Of a DNA stretch of 13,625 nt, positions 1 through 7,962 are shown piece after piece; position 1 is the first letter of the stretch; the number at the start of each line of letters is the position of its first letter. The notes under the pieces are model-generated. The model searched no databases and was not told the origin of the DNA. It worked only from the letters and a program-made list of their open reading frames with translations. The DNA lies in contig JARIBR010000169.1 of assembly GCA_029258695.1 (NCBI GenBank), positions 1 through 13,625 of the forward strand. The letters are read 5' to 3'. Position numbers and translations under genes: made by a program. The DNA is from Quadrisphaera sp. Lineage in GTDB: Bacteria; Actinomycetota; Actinomycetes; Actinomycetales; Quadrisphaeraceae.

Positions 1-11
1 GGCTCCCCGCC

Positions 12-57
12 CCACCGCGGACCGCGCTCGACGCGTCGTCGAGGCGCTCCGCGGTGG
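12..57. terminator. Strong hairpin, candidate U-less terminator
   Basis: Bases 12-21 pair perfectly with 48-57 (10 bp), 24-26 with 45-47, and 27-33 with 37-43 around a 3-base loop (34-36). This gives about 20 base pairs with only a 2-base and a 1-base bulge. It lies 31 bp beyond the stop of the DUF3117 gene on the minus strand. No T-run follows on either strand, so as a terminator it would be of the U-less kind often proposed for high-GC actinobacteria. It could also serve a gene to the left of the window. The structure is seen directly; the terminator role is inferred. Confidence 0.6.
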
Positions 58-87
58 AGGGGCTGTCGGTGTCGCTGGTGGCGCCCG

Positions 88-255
88 TCAGGAGACGGCA
101 GCGTCCAGGGAGTCTGCCAGCGCACGCACCTCGTCGGCGGTCATCTCGACGACGAGCCGGCCACCCCCCTCGAGAGGCATGCGCAGGATGAGGCTCCGCC
201 CCTCCTTCGTGACCTCCAGCGGACCATCACCGGTGCGGGGCTTCATGGCTGCCAT
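88..255 (-). CDS. DUF3117 domain-containing protein (55 aa)
   Basis: This short protein begins MAAMKPRTGDGPLEVTKEGR and continues with GGGRLVVEMTADEV. That is the hallmark of the DUF3117 family, a small, highly conserved actinobacterial protein of unknown function (Rv1211 in M. tuberculosis, from memory). The family is normally about 55 aa, so it is full length. The ATG at 255 is chosen over upstream in-frame ATGs and over the internal one at 246, because it gives the family's usual N-terminus and has a good GGAGGG ribosome binding site 8 bases upstream. It is separated from the upstream SRPBCC gene by 133 bp that include a probable terminator, so it is probably a single-gene transcript. No catalytic residues can be pointed to. 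Confidence 0.93.
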   Translation of the reverse strand: MAAMKPRTGDGPLEVTKEGRSLILRMPLEGGGRLVVEMTADEVRALADSLDAAVS

Positions 256-263
256 CGGGCATA

Positions 264-269
264 CCCTCC
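264..269 (-). promoter_or_regulatory. Ribosome binding site of the DUF3117 gene
   Basis: On the minus strand this reads GGAGGG, 8 bases before the ATG at 255. It is one of the two clearest Shine-Dalgarno sites in the window and decides the start of the 55-aa reading frame. Confidence 0.8.
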
Positions 270-354
270 GTCGTCGTTCGCAGTGCCTCGGCTCGCGCGC
301 CGCTCGGCCCGGCGTCACGCGGGCGGGGCTGGCGCGGTCACCGGTCGGCACATC

Positions 355-386
355 GGGGTGCGGCGCCGGACGGCGCCGCTCACCCC
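355..386 (-). terminator. Hairpin just after the SRPBCC stop, candidate operon terminator
   Basis: Bases 355-360 pair with 381-386 (6 bp) and 361-367 with 372-378 (7 bp, the inner stem GGCGCC/GGCGCC) around a GGAC loop, with a 2-base bulge at 379-380. On the minus strand it begins 2 bases after the stop codon of the last gene of the dapE operon. No U-tract follows. Its position makes it the natural end of the dapE-hypothetical-LOG-DivIVA-SRPBCC transcript. The structure is seen; the function is inferred. Confidence 0.6.
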
Positions 387-388
387 CA

Positions 389-883
389 TCATCCCAGACC
401 CCGTGGCCTGCCCGAGCCGCGCGTCCCGGCGGCCCCGCCCTCCAGCTCGCGCGCGATGGCCGCCAGCGTCCGCCCGAACGCGAACCGGCCCCCGAGCACC
501 ACGAACGGCAGCAGGGGTCGGGAGAGCTGGCGGTCCAGCAGGGCGATGTCCTCGGTCCACCGCAGGCGGCACCGCCCGCCCGGCTGGGGCACCACCTGGA
601 CCTCGGCGGTCCCCAGCACCACGCCCCCGGTGTGGGCGATGCCCGCGGTGCCCGCGCGCGTCTCGGTGGGCGGTTCCCACCGCGTGACCACCATGGGGTC
701 GTCGAAGGCGAGCCGCCCGACCCCCGATCGGCCGACGAAGCGCTCGCCGAGACCGCCGGTGGGCGTGGTGATGCGCATCGTCGTCGCGGGGATCCACCGC
801 CCGTGGGCCTCCCAGTCGGTCACGAGGTCCCACGTGCGCTGGGCGGAGGCGTCGATCGGACGCTGGACGGTGAAGCGGGCCAT
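389..883 (-). CDS. SRPBCC-family (polyketide cyclase/START-like) protein
   Basis: The protein has 164 aa. The start MARFTVQRPIDASAQRTWDL followed by a W..W/P pattern (VTDWEAHGRWIPAT) is typical of the SRPBCC fold, a helix-grip barrel with a deep hydrophobic cavity. The strand-rich middle (GERFVGRS, LAFDDPMVVTRWEPP, AEVQVVPQPGGRCRLRW) and a long C-terminal helix (about residues 125-150) agree with this. Such proteins bind lipids, polyketides or other hydrophobic ligands; ligand and reaction cannot be told here. The ATG at 883 lies 4 bp after the stop of the DivIVA-domain gene, so the two are probably co-transcribed. The Shine-Dalgarno is weak (GAGAGG, about 8-10 bases upstream), as expected for a coupled gene. 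The last 15 residues are Gly/Arg-rich and probably disordered. It is the last gene of the operon, before the hairpin at 355-386. Confidence 0.8.
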   Translation of the reverse strand: MARFTVQRPIDASAQRTWDLVTDWEAHGRWIPATTMRITTPTGGLGERFVGRSGVGRLAFDDPMVVTRWEPPTETRAGTAGIAHTGGVVLGTAEVQVVPQPGGRCRLRWTEDIALLDRQLSRPLLPFVVLGGRFAFGRTLAAIARELEGGAAGTRGSGRPRGLG

Positions 884-887
884 GCGC

Positions 888-1259
888 TCAGCCTCTCTCG
901 GGTCGGTCGTCGGGTTCGCTGCTGGTCCTCCCGGGCGGCCGCGCCGCGCCGCCAGCCGGGACGCTCCACGTGTGGTCGGCGTCGTCGTCGGCGTCGGCCA
1001 GCGGCGAGTCGCGGGCCGCGAGCTCGGCGCGCAGGCGATCGAGGACGGCGTCCACCTCGTCCATGCGGTAGCCGCGCACCGCCGTGGACAGGCGGAGCCT
1101 GGCCACGTCGCGCTCCCGCAGGCGCCCGAGCGGTGCGTGCAGCTCCGCGCGGGGTCGCTCCCGCCGCGCCGGGGCGAGACCCCCGCCGACGACGCCCGCC
1201 GCCACGGCGACCACCAGCCCGAGCACCACCACGGCGAGCAGGACGAGGAGCACGCTCAC
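888..1259 (-). CDS. Small membrane protein with a DivIVA-like domain
   Basis: The protein has 123 aa if started at the GTG at 1259, which overlaps the stop of the LOG gene in a GTGA (4-base overlap, so probable translational coupling). A GTG two codons later is an alternative. Residues 2-26 (VLLVLLAVVVLGLVVAVAAG) form one transmembrane helix. Around residues 58-78 the segment RGYRMDEVDAVLDRLRAELA matches the DivIVA-domain signature, in which GY followed by a D.VD motif leads into an amphipathic helix. The tail is acidic, then Pro/Arg-rich and probably disordered. DivIVA domains sense membrane curvature or assemble at poles and septa in actinobacteria. Here the domain is short and follows a membrane anchor, so it is probably an accessory protein rather than the polar scaffold Wag31. 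The long upstream extension of this reading frame lies over the LOG gene and is not coding. Confidence 0.8.
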   Translation of the reverse strand: MSVLLVLLAVVVLGLVVAVAAGVVGGGLAPARRERPRAELHAPLGRLRERDVARLRLSTAVRGYRMDEVDAVLDRLRAELAARDSPLADADDDADHTWSVPAGGAARPPGRTSSEPDDRPERG

Positions 1260-1867
1260 GCCGGGCCCACCGCGCCGGGCTCCAGCGCCGCCTCCGGCGC
1301 CGGGTCCGGCGGGGCCGGCGGCTGCACGAGGGAGGCCTCCAGCACCTCGAGGGCGGCGAGCGGCTCGTCCACCCAGCGCGTCAGGCCCGCCGCCTCGCGG
1401 GAGACGAAGCCGGCACCCACGAGGTGCTCGACGAGGTCGTGGAGACCGGCGAGCACGCCGGTGGGGTCGCAGACCACGATCGGCTTCTCGTGCATGGCCA
1501 GCGCCGCCGAGGACCACACCTCGAGCAGCTCCTCCAGCGTGCCGAGACCGCCGGGCAGGACGAGGAACGCGTCCGCCGCGGCGTCCATGAGCCCCTTGCG
1601 CTCGCGCATGTCGTCGGTGATGACCAGCTCGTCGGAGCCCCGGTCCCCCACCTCGACCTCCATGAGGGCGCGGGGGATCACCCCGTAGGTCCGTCCCCCG
1701 CCGTCGCGGGTGGCGGAGGCGACGGCACCCATCATCGACAGCGTCCCCGCGCCGGAGACGAGCGAGTGGCCCCGCGCGGCGATCAGCGTGCCGACCCGGG
1801 CCGCCAGCTGGACGTGGACGGGGTCGATGCGCTGGGAGGCGGAGCAGAACACCGCGATCGCCGCCAT
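1256..1867 (-). CDS. LOG-family (TIGR00730) nucleotide phosphoribohydrolase
   Basis: The protein has 203 aa. It carries the LOG-family core: MRERKGLMD (residues 87-95) followed by VLPGGLGTLEELLEVW (103-118), the PGGxGTxxE signature that binds phosphate and holds the catalytic glutamate (E113). Family members hydrolyse cytokinin riboside 5'-monophosphates or other nucleoside monophosphates to free base and ribose 5-phosphate. It is the apparent counterpart of M. tuberculosis Rv1205, also close to dapE. The usual GGG.xGLMG loop reads SGAGTLSMMG (38-47), which is variant but resembles my recollection of the mycobacterial protein. The ATG at 1867 is preceded by GGGG; the longer upstream frame lacks family features. 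The C-terminal ~25 residues are Pro/Ala-rich. The 98-bp gap upstream separates it from the 84-aa gene, so it could have its own promoter. Confidence 0.9.
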   Translation of the reverse strand: MAAIAVFCSASQRIDPVHVQLAARVGTLIAARGHSLVSGAGTLSMMGAVASATRDGGGRTYGVIPRALMEVEVGDRGSDELVITDDMRERKGLMDAAADAFLVLPGGLGTLEELLEVWSSAALAMHEKPIVVCDPTGVLAGLHDLVEHLVGAGFVSREAAGLTRWVDEPLAALEVLEASLVQPPAPPDPAPEAALEPGAVGPA

Positions 1868-1965
1868 GACCCCTACAGTGCCAGCCCCCGACTGAGGACG
1901 CGGGATCAGGTGCCGATCGGGCGACGCCGGTGACGGCCCGTGGCTCCGGCCAGCCGCGGAGCGCC

Positions 1966-2220
1966 TCAGGACGCTGCGGCGTCGCCCGTGCCGTGGGCGG
2001 CGCCGCAAGGATCGGCGTCGATCGCGGCGCTCGCCAGCGCCGCGATGAGCTCCGGGACGTCCTGCGGGGTGAACCTCACCGTCGAGACGCAGCGCTCGCC
2101 CTGCCAGGTGCTGACGACCACGCGGCCGAGCTCAGGGTGGGCGGTGACGCGCACGGCGCGCCCCGGGCGGTCCCGTACGCGCAGCACCCGCGAGGAGCGC
2201 GGTGACGGGATCGCCGACAT
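1966..2220 (-). CDS. Conserved-looking hypothetical protein (84 aa)
   Basis: Reading from the ATG at 2220, 7 bp beyond the dapE stop, this gives MSAIPSPRSSRVLRVRDRPG and then two strand-like stretches (RAVRVTAHPELGRVVVSTWQGERCVSTVRFTP) and a helix (VPELIAALASAAID). The pattern of strand-strand-helix with a charged start and a short disordered tail looks like a genuine small soluble protein, not an antisense shadow. An ATG at 2256, inside the end of dapE, is a possible earlier start. I do not recognise a named family. A small protein in this position next to dapE and the LOG gene suggests co-expression with dapE. The function is unknown. Confidence 0.7.
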   Translation of the reverse strand: MSAIPSPRSSRVLRVRDRPGRAVRVTAHPELGRVVVSTWQGERCVSTVRFTPQDVPELIAALASAAIDADPCGAAHGTGDAAAS

Positions 2221-2227
2221 CTCGCGA

Positions 2228-3406
2228 TCATCCCCGGGTCGAGCCCGGCTGTCCATCGCCGAGCACCCAGGCGAGCAGCACCTCGGCGCACTCGCGGATC
2301 TCGGCGGCGGCGCACGCCTCGTCGTCGGTGTGGGCGGCCAGGGGGTCACCGGGGCCGTAGTTGACCGCCGGGACGCCCGCGGCGGCGAAGCGCGCCACGT
2401 CGGTCCACCCCAGCTTCGCCGTCGGCTCCCGGCCGGACGCGGCCACCAGCGAGGCCACCTCGGGGCGGTCGAGGCCGGGCCGGGCGCCGCCGGCGGCGTC
2501 GGTGACCACCACGTCGTGACCGGCCAGGACCTCGCGGACGTGGGCGGTGGCGGCGGCGACGTCGCGGTCGGGGGCGAACCGGTGGTTCACGGTGACGGTG
2601 CAGCGGTCCGGGACCACGTTGCCGGCGTGCCCACCGGTGATCCCGACCGCCTGGAGGCCCGCGCGGTAGGTGAGCCCGTCGACGTCCACGACCCGCGGTT
2701 CGTGGGCGACGAGGCGGTCGAGCACGTCGGCGGCGGCGTGGTCGGCGTTGACGCCGCGCCAGGCCCTCGCCGAGTGGGCGGCGCGGCCGGTCAGCGTGAC
2801 CTCGGCCCGCAGCGTCCCCTGGCACCCGCCCTCGACGGCGGCCGACGTCGGTTCGCCGAGCACCGCGGCGTCGCACTCCAGCCACTGCGGGTGGTGCTGC
2901 GCCAGCCGTCCCAGGCCGTTGAGGTCCGAGGAGACCTCCTCGTGGTCGTAGAGGACCACGGTGACCTCCCGGGCGAGCACCGCGCCGGAGCCGAGGTGGT
3001 CGCTGATCGCCGCGGCGAGGGCGAGCTGGGTGGCGACCCCGCCCTTCATGTCCACCGTCCCGCGCCCGACCAACCACTCCTGCCCGCCGCGGACCTCCCG
3101 GCGCGAGGGCACGTTGTCGGCGATCGGCACCGTGTCGAGGTGCCCGGCGAGCAGCACCCGCCCGGCCGCGCCGCCGGTGGTGCGGGCGACCACCGCGTCG
3201 CCGTCACGGTCGACCCGCAGGTGCGGCAGGGCGCGCAGGGCTGATTCCACGGCGTCGGCCAGCGCCTCCTCGTCACCGCTGACCGACGCGGCGTCGACCA
3301 GCGCGGCGGTGAGGTCGACGACGTCCCCGCGCAGGTCCAGCGCAGGCACCGGACGGCCCCCCGGCGCTGCCGGCTCGGGCTGGCTGGGTTCCTCCGCTGG
3401 CTGCAT
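2228..3406 (-). CDS. dapE: Succinyl-diaminopimelate desuccinylase
   Basis: The protein has 392 aa from the ATG at 3406. It hydrolyses N-succinyl-LL-2,6-diaminopimelate to LL-DAP and succinate in the lysine and peptidoglycan pathway. It is a cytoplasmic M20 metallopeptidase-family enzyme. Visible motifs are GHLDTVP (H89, with catalytic D91), GRGTVDMKGG (bridging D119), YDHEEV (catalytic E156, metal ligand E157), LGEPT (E185) and, near the end, HTDDE (H359). The dimerisation lid begins near EGGCQGTLRAEVTLTGRAAHSA. KLGWTDVARF and VNYGPGDP are typical of the actinobacterial subfamily. An ATG at 3433 would add nine residues but its first bases overlap the dapD start and it has no good ribosome binding site. 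It leads an operon with the 84-aa, LOG, DivIVA and SRPBCC genes, and diverges from dapD. Confidence 0.95.
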   Translation of the reverse strand: MQPAEEPSQPEPAAPGGRPVPALDLRGDVVDLTAALVDAASVSGDEEALADAVESALRALPHLRVDRDGDAVVARTTGGAAGRVLLAGHLDTVPIADNVPSRREVRGGQEWLVGRGTVDMKGGVATQLALAAAISDHLGSGAVLAREVTVVLYDHEEVSSDLNGLGRLAQHHPQWLECDAAVLGEPTSAAVEGGCQGTLRAEVTLTGRAAHSARAWRGVNADHAAADVLDRLVAHEPRVVDVDGLTYRAGLQAVGITGGHAGNVVPDRCTVTVNHRFAPDRDVAAATAHVREVLAGHDVVVTDAAGGARPGLDRPEVASLVAASGREPTAKLGWTDVARFAAAGVPAVNYGPGDPLAAHTDDEACAAAEIRECAEVLLAWVLGDGQPGSTRG

Positions 3407-3407
3407 G

Positions 3408-3431
3408 GCTGTGGACCCTAGGGTGGCGACC
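3408..3431. promoter_or_regulatory. Divergent dapE/dapD start region with 10-bp palindrome
   Basis: Only 25 bp separate the ATG of dapE (3406, minus) from that of dapD (3432, plus). In the middle lies the perfect palindrome ACCCTAGGGT (3415-3424). It contains TAGGGT on both strands, matching the actinobacterial -10 pattern TAnnnT. Placed as a -10, it puts the transcription start at about 3431 on the plus strand (dapD ATG at 3432) and about 3408 on the minus strand (dapE ATG at 3406), so both messages would be nearly leaderless. Alternatively the two AGGG halves could serve as Shine-Dalgarno sites for the two genes, 8 to 9 bases from each ATG. No clear -35 is visible. The palindrome is seen; its role is inferred. 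Confidence 0.5.
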
Positions 3432-4394
3432 ATGACCCGTCACGCCTGGGCCCACGGCCTCGCCACCACCGCCGCCGACGGATCCGTGCTGGACGTGCGC
3501 TATCCCTCGCCCGCGCTGGGCGAGGTGCCGGCGTCGGCGACCGGCATCAACGGCGTGCCGGCAGACCTCTCGCCGCTCGCCCGGACCGACAGCGCCCGCG
3601 AGACCACGACGAGGCTCGTCACCACCCAGGTGGACCTGGACGAGGCGCCGACCAGCCCCGCCGACGCGTGGCTGCGCCTGCACCTGCTCTCCCACCGGCT
3701 CGTCGCCCCGGGCGAGGTCGACCTCGACGGCATCTTCGGCCACCTGACCACCGTGGTGTGGACCTCCGCGGGTCCGTGCGCGGTGGAGGGCTTCGAGGCC
3801 GTGCGGCTGCGCCTGGTCGCCGCGCACGGCGCGCTCCAGGTCCTCGGGGTGGACAAGTTCCCGCGGATGGTCGACTACGTGGTGCCGAGCGGCGTGCGCA
3901 TCGCCGACGCCGACCGCGTCCGGCTCGGGGCGCACCTGGCGGAGGGAACCACGGTGATGCACGAGGGGTTCGTCAACTTCGGGGCGGGCACGCTGGGCAG
4001 CGCGATGGTCGAGGGGCGGATCTCCGCGGGCGTCGTGGTGGGTGCGGGCTCGGACATCGGCGGCGGCGCCTCGATCATGGGCACGCTCTCCGGCGGGGGG
4101 ACGCAGAAGATCCGGATCGGGGAGCGGTGCCTGCTCGGGGCCAACGCCGGGCTGGGCATCAGCCTGGGGGACGACTGCGTCGTCGAGGCCGGCCTCTACC
4201 TCACCGCGGGGACCCGCGTCAGCGTGGAGGGCGAGCACCCCGGCGACGAGCCCCGGGTGGTCAAGGCCGTGGACCTCTCCGGGGCCTCCGGCCTGCTCTT
4301 CCGCCGCCACTCGACCACGGGTGCGGTGCAGGCCCTGGCCCGTGACGTCGGCGGCCAGCGCTTCAGCCTCAACGCGGCCCTGCACGCCAACTGA
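3432..4394 (+). CDS. dapD: 2,3,4,5-tetrahydropyridine-2,6-dicarboxylate N-succinyltransferase
   Basis: The protein has 320 aa, the length of the actinobacterial DapD type (317 aa in M. tuberculosis, from memory). It transfers succinyl from succinyl-CoA to tetrahydrodipicolinate, the first step of the succinylase branch leading to DAP. The sequence follows the mycobacterial enzyme closely: LRLHLLSHRLVAPGEVDLDG, VDKFPRMVDYVVPSGVRIADADRV, then a left-handed beta-helix of hexapeptide repeats (about residues 150-265) containing MVEGRISAGVVVG, with E194 at the position of the proposed catalytic glutamate, and GGGASIMGTLSGGG. It ends in FSLNAALHAN, the family's usual C-terminus. The active form is a trimer. 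The ATG at 3432 gives the expected N-terminus; an in-frame ATG at 3405 is possible but overlaps the dapE start. It diverges from dapE. Confidence 0.96.
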   Translation: MTRHAWAHGLATTAADGSVLDVRYPSPALGEVPASATGINGVPADLSPLARTDSARETTTRLVTTQVDLDEAPTSPADAWLRLHLLSHRLVAPGEVDLDGIFGHLTTVVWTSAGPCAVEGFEAVRLRLVAAHGALQVLGVDKFPRMVDYVVPSGVRIADADRVRLGAHLAEGTTVMHEGFVNFGAGTLGSAMVEGRISAGVVVGAGSDIGGGASIMGTLSGGGTQKIRIGERCLLGANAGLGISLGDDCVVEAGLYLTAGTRVSVEGEHPGDEPRVVKAVDLSGASGLLFRRHSTTGAVQALARDVGGQRFSLNAALHAN

Positions 4395-4432
4395 GCACGC
4401 CGACGCGCGGGCGGCGCGGGGTCGCGTCGTCG

Positions 4433-5392
4433 GTGGGCCGGTCCCTGCTGCGCCTGACCGGCGTCGTGGTCGTGGTCGCGATGCTCGTGGGCGGAGCGGT
4501 GCTGGCGTGGCGGGTGCTCGAGCCGCCCACGATGGTCGCCACCGAGCGCTGCGTGGTGACGTCCGACGGCTCCGAGCACTCCTTCGCCCCCGACCAGTCC
4601 GCCAACGCGGCGCTCATCGCTGCCCTGGCACGCACGCGCGGGCTGCCGCCGCGAGCGGTGACCATCGCGCTGGCCACGGCCGTGCAGGAGTCGAAGCTGC
4701 GCAGCATCGCCTACGGCGACCGTGACTCCCTCGGGCTCTTCCAGCAGCGCCCCTCGCAGGGCTGGGGCTCGCAGGAGCAGGTGCTCGACCCGGTGTACGC
4801 CACGAACACCTTCTACGACCGGCTCGTGACCGTGGAGGGCTACGAGGACCTCCCCGTCACCGAGGCGGCGCAGGAGGTCCAGCGCTCGGGGTTCCCGCGG
4901 GCCTACGCCGACCACGAGCCCGAGGGCCGTGCGTGGGCCTCGGCGCTGACCGGCTTCTCCCCCGCGTCCCTGACCTGCCGCCTCCGTGACCCGGGCCCGG
5001 CGCAGGTCGAGCGTCAGCTGCCGGGCCCCGACGGGCTGTGGCCGCGCGCCGAGGTGGTCCGCGCCCGCGCCCTCGTCGAGCTCCCCGACGTCTCCGTGGC
5101 CACCGGACCCGCCGGCGAGGACGGCGGGGACGGCGCGGGCACCGACGGTCGGGTGCTCGTCATGGGCGCGGCCGGCGAAGGACCCGACGCGGTGCGCGAG
5201 GCGTGGGCGAACGCGGCGTGGGCCGTGGCGCACGCCGACGACCTGGCGGTCGTCGAGGTGGCCACCGACGGGCTCACGTGGCGTCGCTCCCGCCCGGACG
5301 ACGGCTGGGCGCCCACCGCGCAGGCCCGCGAGGCCGGCGCCGCGCTGGCCGAGCCCGCTGCCGGGACCGTGGCCGTGCGCGTCGCCGGCTGA
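4433..5392 (+). CDS. Membrane-anchored lysozyme/transglycosylase-like protein
   Basis: The protein has 319 aa from the GTG at 4433, 38 bp after dapD on the same strand. Residues 8-28 form one transmembrane segment, with a short basic N-terminus, placing the rest outside the cell. The conserved core is ALATAVQESKLRSIAYGD (79-96) and DSLGLFQQRPSQGWG (98-112), followed by DPVYATNTFYDRL and AAQEVQRSGFP.AYADHEP. The E86-S pair followed by GLFQ resembles the E-S and GL.Q motifs of the lytic transglycosylase fold. Database members of this actinobacterial family are often labelled hypothetical or 'heavy metal transporter'; the latter label has no support here. C40 and C182 could form a disulfide. Residues 190-319 vary more and look like a separate globular part. 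Co-direction with dapD fits an envelope role. Enzymatic activity is not proven; family recognition is strong, function is not. Confidence 0.85.
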   Translation: MGRSLLRLTGVVVVVAMLVGGAVLAWRVLEPPTMVATERCVVTSDGSEHSFAPDQSANAALIAALARTRGLPPRAVTIALATAVQESKLRSIAYGDRDSLGLFQQRPSQGWGSQEQVLDPVYATNTFYDRLVTVEGYEDLPVTEAAQEVQRSGFPRAYADHEPEGRAWASALTGFSPASLTCRLRDPGPAQVERQLPGPDGLWPRAEVVRARALVELPDVSVATGPAGEDGGDGAGTDGRVLVMGAAGEGPDAVREAWANAAWAVAHADDLAVVEVATDGLTWRRSRPDDGWAPTAQAREAGAALAEPAAGTVAVRVAG

Positions 5393-5395
5393 GGC

Positions 5396-6682
<1,287 letters not shown>

Positions 6683-6710
6683 GGGCGGACTCCAACCGGG
6701 CGGGGCACGG

Positions 6711-6735
6711 GGTGCTGGCGTCGAGGCGCAGCACC
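6711..6735 (-). other. Hairpin in the gltA leader
   Basis: GGTGCTG (6711-6717) pairs with CAGCACC (6729-6735), 7 bp with an 11-base interior that can close two further pairs. It lies 28 bases upstream of the gltA ATG, inside the leader if the candidate -10 at 6751-6746 is used. No T-run follows. It may be chance in such GC-rich DNA. No sign of a known riboswitch. Confidence 0.3.
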
Positions 6736-6843
6736 GGACCCGGGGAGCCTAAGGCCCTGAGGGGTCGCTCGGCGTCCACGGGTGGATCATCCGCCCTCGA
6801 CGGTCGGACCACTGGTGCTCTGCTGTCCCACCGGCCACGGGCG

Positions 6844-7962
6844 TCACACGGACAGGCGCTCCACCGCTGCGGCGACGCGCTCGTCGGTCGCGGTCAGGGC
6901 CACCCTCACGTGCTGCGCCCCGGCCGGGCCGTAGAAGGAGCCGGGCGCGACGAGGATGCCGTCGCCGGCGAGCTCGGCGACGTCCTGCCACCCCTCACGG
7001 CCCCGGGTGGCCCACAGGTAGAGCCCTGCCGGGGAGGCCGGGACCTCGAGCCCGCGGGCCGCCAGCGCCGGCAGCAGCGCCGCCCGGCGCGCCGCGTAGC
7101 GCTCGCGGACGACGCGGACGTGCTCGTCGTCGCCCAGCGCGGCGACCATCGCGGCCTGCACCGGGGCGGGCACGAGCATCCCGGCCTGCTTGCGCACCGC
7201 CACCACCGCGTCCACGAGCGCGCGGTCACCGGCGAGCAGGCCCGCGCGGTAGCCGGCGAGCGAGCTCTGCTTCGACAACGACTGCACGACGAGCAGGTTG
7301 TCGTGGCTGTCCCCGCACACCCTCGGGTCGAGGACGGAGGGGACGTCGGTGGCCTCCCACCCGAGCTCGCAGTAGCACTCGTCGCTGGCCACGACCGCGC
7401 CGGTGCGACGCGCCCACGCCACGACGTGGGCCAGCGCGGCCACGCCCATGACCTCGCCCGTGGGGTTCGAGGGTGAGTTGACCCACACCATCGCCACCCG
7501 GCGGCCGTCCAGGTGCCCGGACTCGGGGAGGTCGTCCGGGTCGAGCGCCACGGGCACCGCCCCGGCGAGGCGCGCACCGACGTCGTAGGTGGGGTAGGCG
7601 ACCGGCGGGAGGGCCACGACGTCGTCGCGCCCCAGGCCCAGGAACGTGGGCAGCCAGGCGACGACCTCCTTGGAGCCGATCGTCGGGACGCAGGCGTCCG
7701 GTCCCAGGCCCACGACGGCGCGCCGTCGGGCGAACCAGCCGGCGATGGCATCGCGCACCGCCGGGGTACCCACCGTCGGCGGGTAGCCGGGCGCGTCAGT
7801 CGCAGCGCGCAGCGCGTCCTGGACGACCTCGGGCGTGGGGTCGACCGGTGTGCCGACGGACAGGTCGACGATGCCCCCGCGGTGCGCCCTGGCCGTGGCG
7901 CCGTGGGCGGACAGCGCGTCCCAGGGGAAATCGGGGAGGTCGGGCCGCCCCCAGGTGCTCAC
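6844..7962 (-). CDS. dapC: N-succinyldiaminopimelate aminotransferase
   Basis: The protein has 372 aa from the GTG at 7962, which overlaps the ferredoxin stop in GTGA. It is a class I/II PLP-dependent aminotransferase (fold type I). K231 in [14 protein letters not shown] is the Schiff-base lysine; [10 protein letters not shown] (162-171), [10 protein letters not shown] (193-202) and the carboxylate-binding R354 in HVRVALT complete the active site. The opening [16 protein letters not shown] and [14 protein letters not shown], with [15 protein letters not shown], are characteristic of the actinobacterial DapC group. That group converts N-succinyl-2-amino-6-ketopimelate to N-succinyl-LL-DAP, the step between DapD and DapE. 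All three succinylase-branch genes are therefore in this window. The ferredoxin-dapC pairing matches Rv1177-Rv1178 of M. tuberculosis. No clear terminator is seen before gltA. Confidence 0.94.
   Translation of the reverse strand: MSTWGRPDLPDFPWDALSAHGATARAHRGGIVDLSVGTPVDPTPEVVQDALRAATDAPGYPPTVGTPAVRDAIAGWFARRRAVVGLGPDACVPTIGSKEVVAWLPTFLGLGRDDVVALPPVAYPTYDVGARLAGAVPVALDPDDLPESGHLDGRRVAMVWVNSPSNPTGEVMGVAALAHVVAWARRTGAVVASDECYCELGWEATDVPSVLDPRVCGDSHDNLLVVQSLSKQSSLAGYRAGLLAGDRALVDAVVAVRKQAGMLVPAPVQAAMVAALGDDEHVRVVRERYAARRAALLPALAARGLEVPASPAGLYLWATRGREGWQDVAELAGDGILVAPGSFYGPAGAQHVRVALTATDERVAAAVERLSV

Noticed and set aside
179..1933. Long open frame of 584 codons on the plus strand
   Set aside because: It is antisense to DUF3117, SRPBCC, the DivIVA gene and LOG, has Arg/Pro/Ala-dominated composition and no domain; a usual by-product of very high GC.
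1940..3244. Plus-strand open frame of 434 codons opposite dapE
   Set aside because: dapE has a full set of catalytic motifs; the opposite frame is low-complexity Gly/Arg/His/Val with no recognisable fold.
3407..3433. dapE start at the ATG at 3433
   Set aside because: It would overlap the dapD start codon, adds nine unconserved residues and lacks a ribosome binding site; the ATG at 3406 is preferred.
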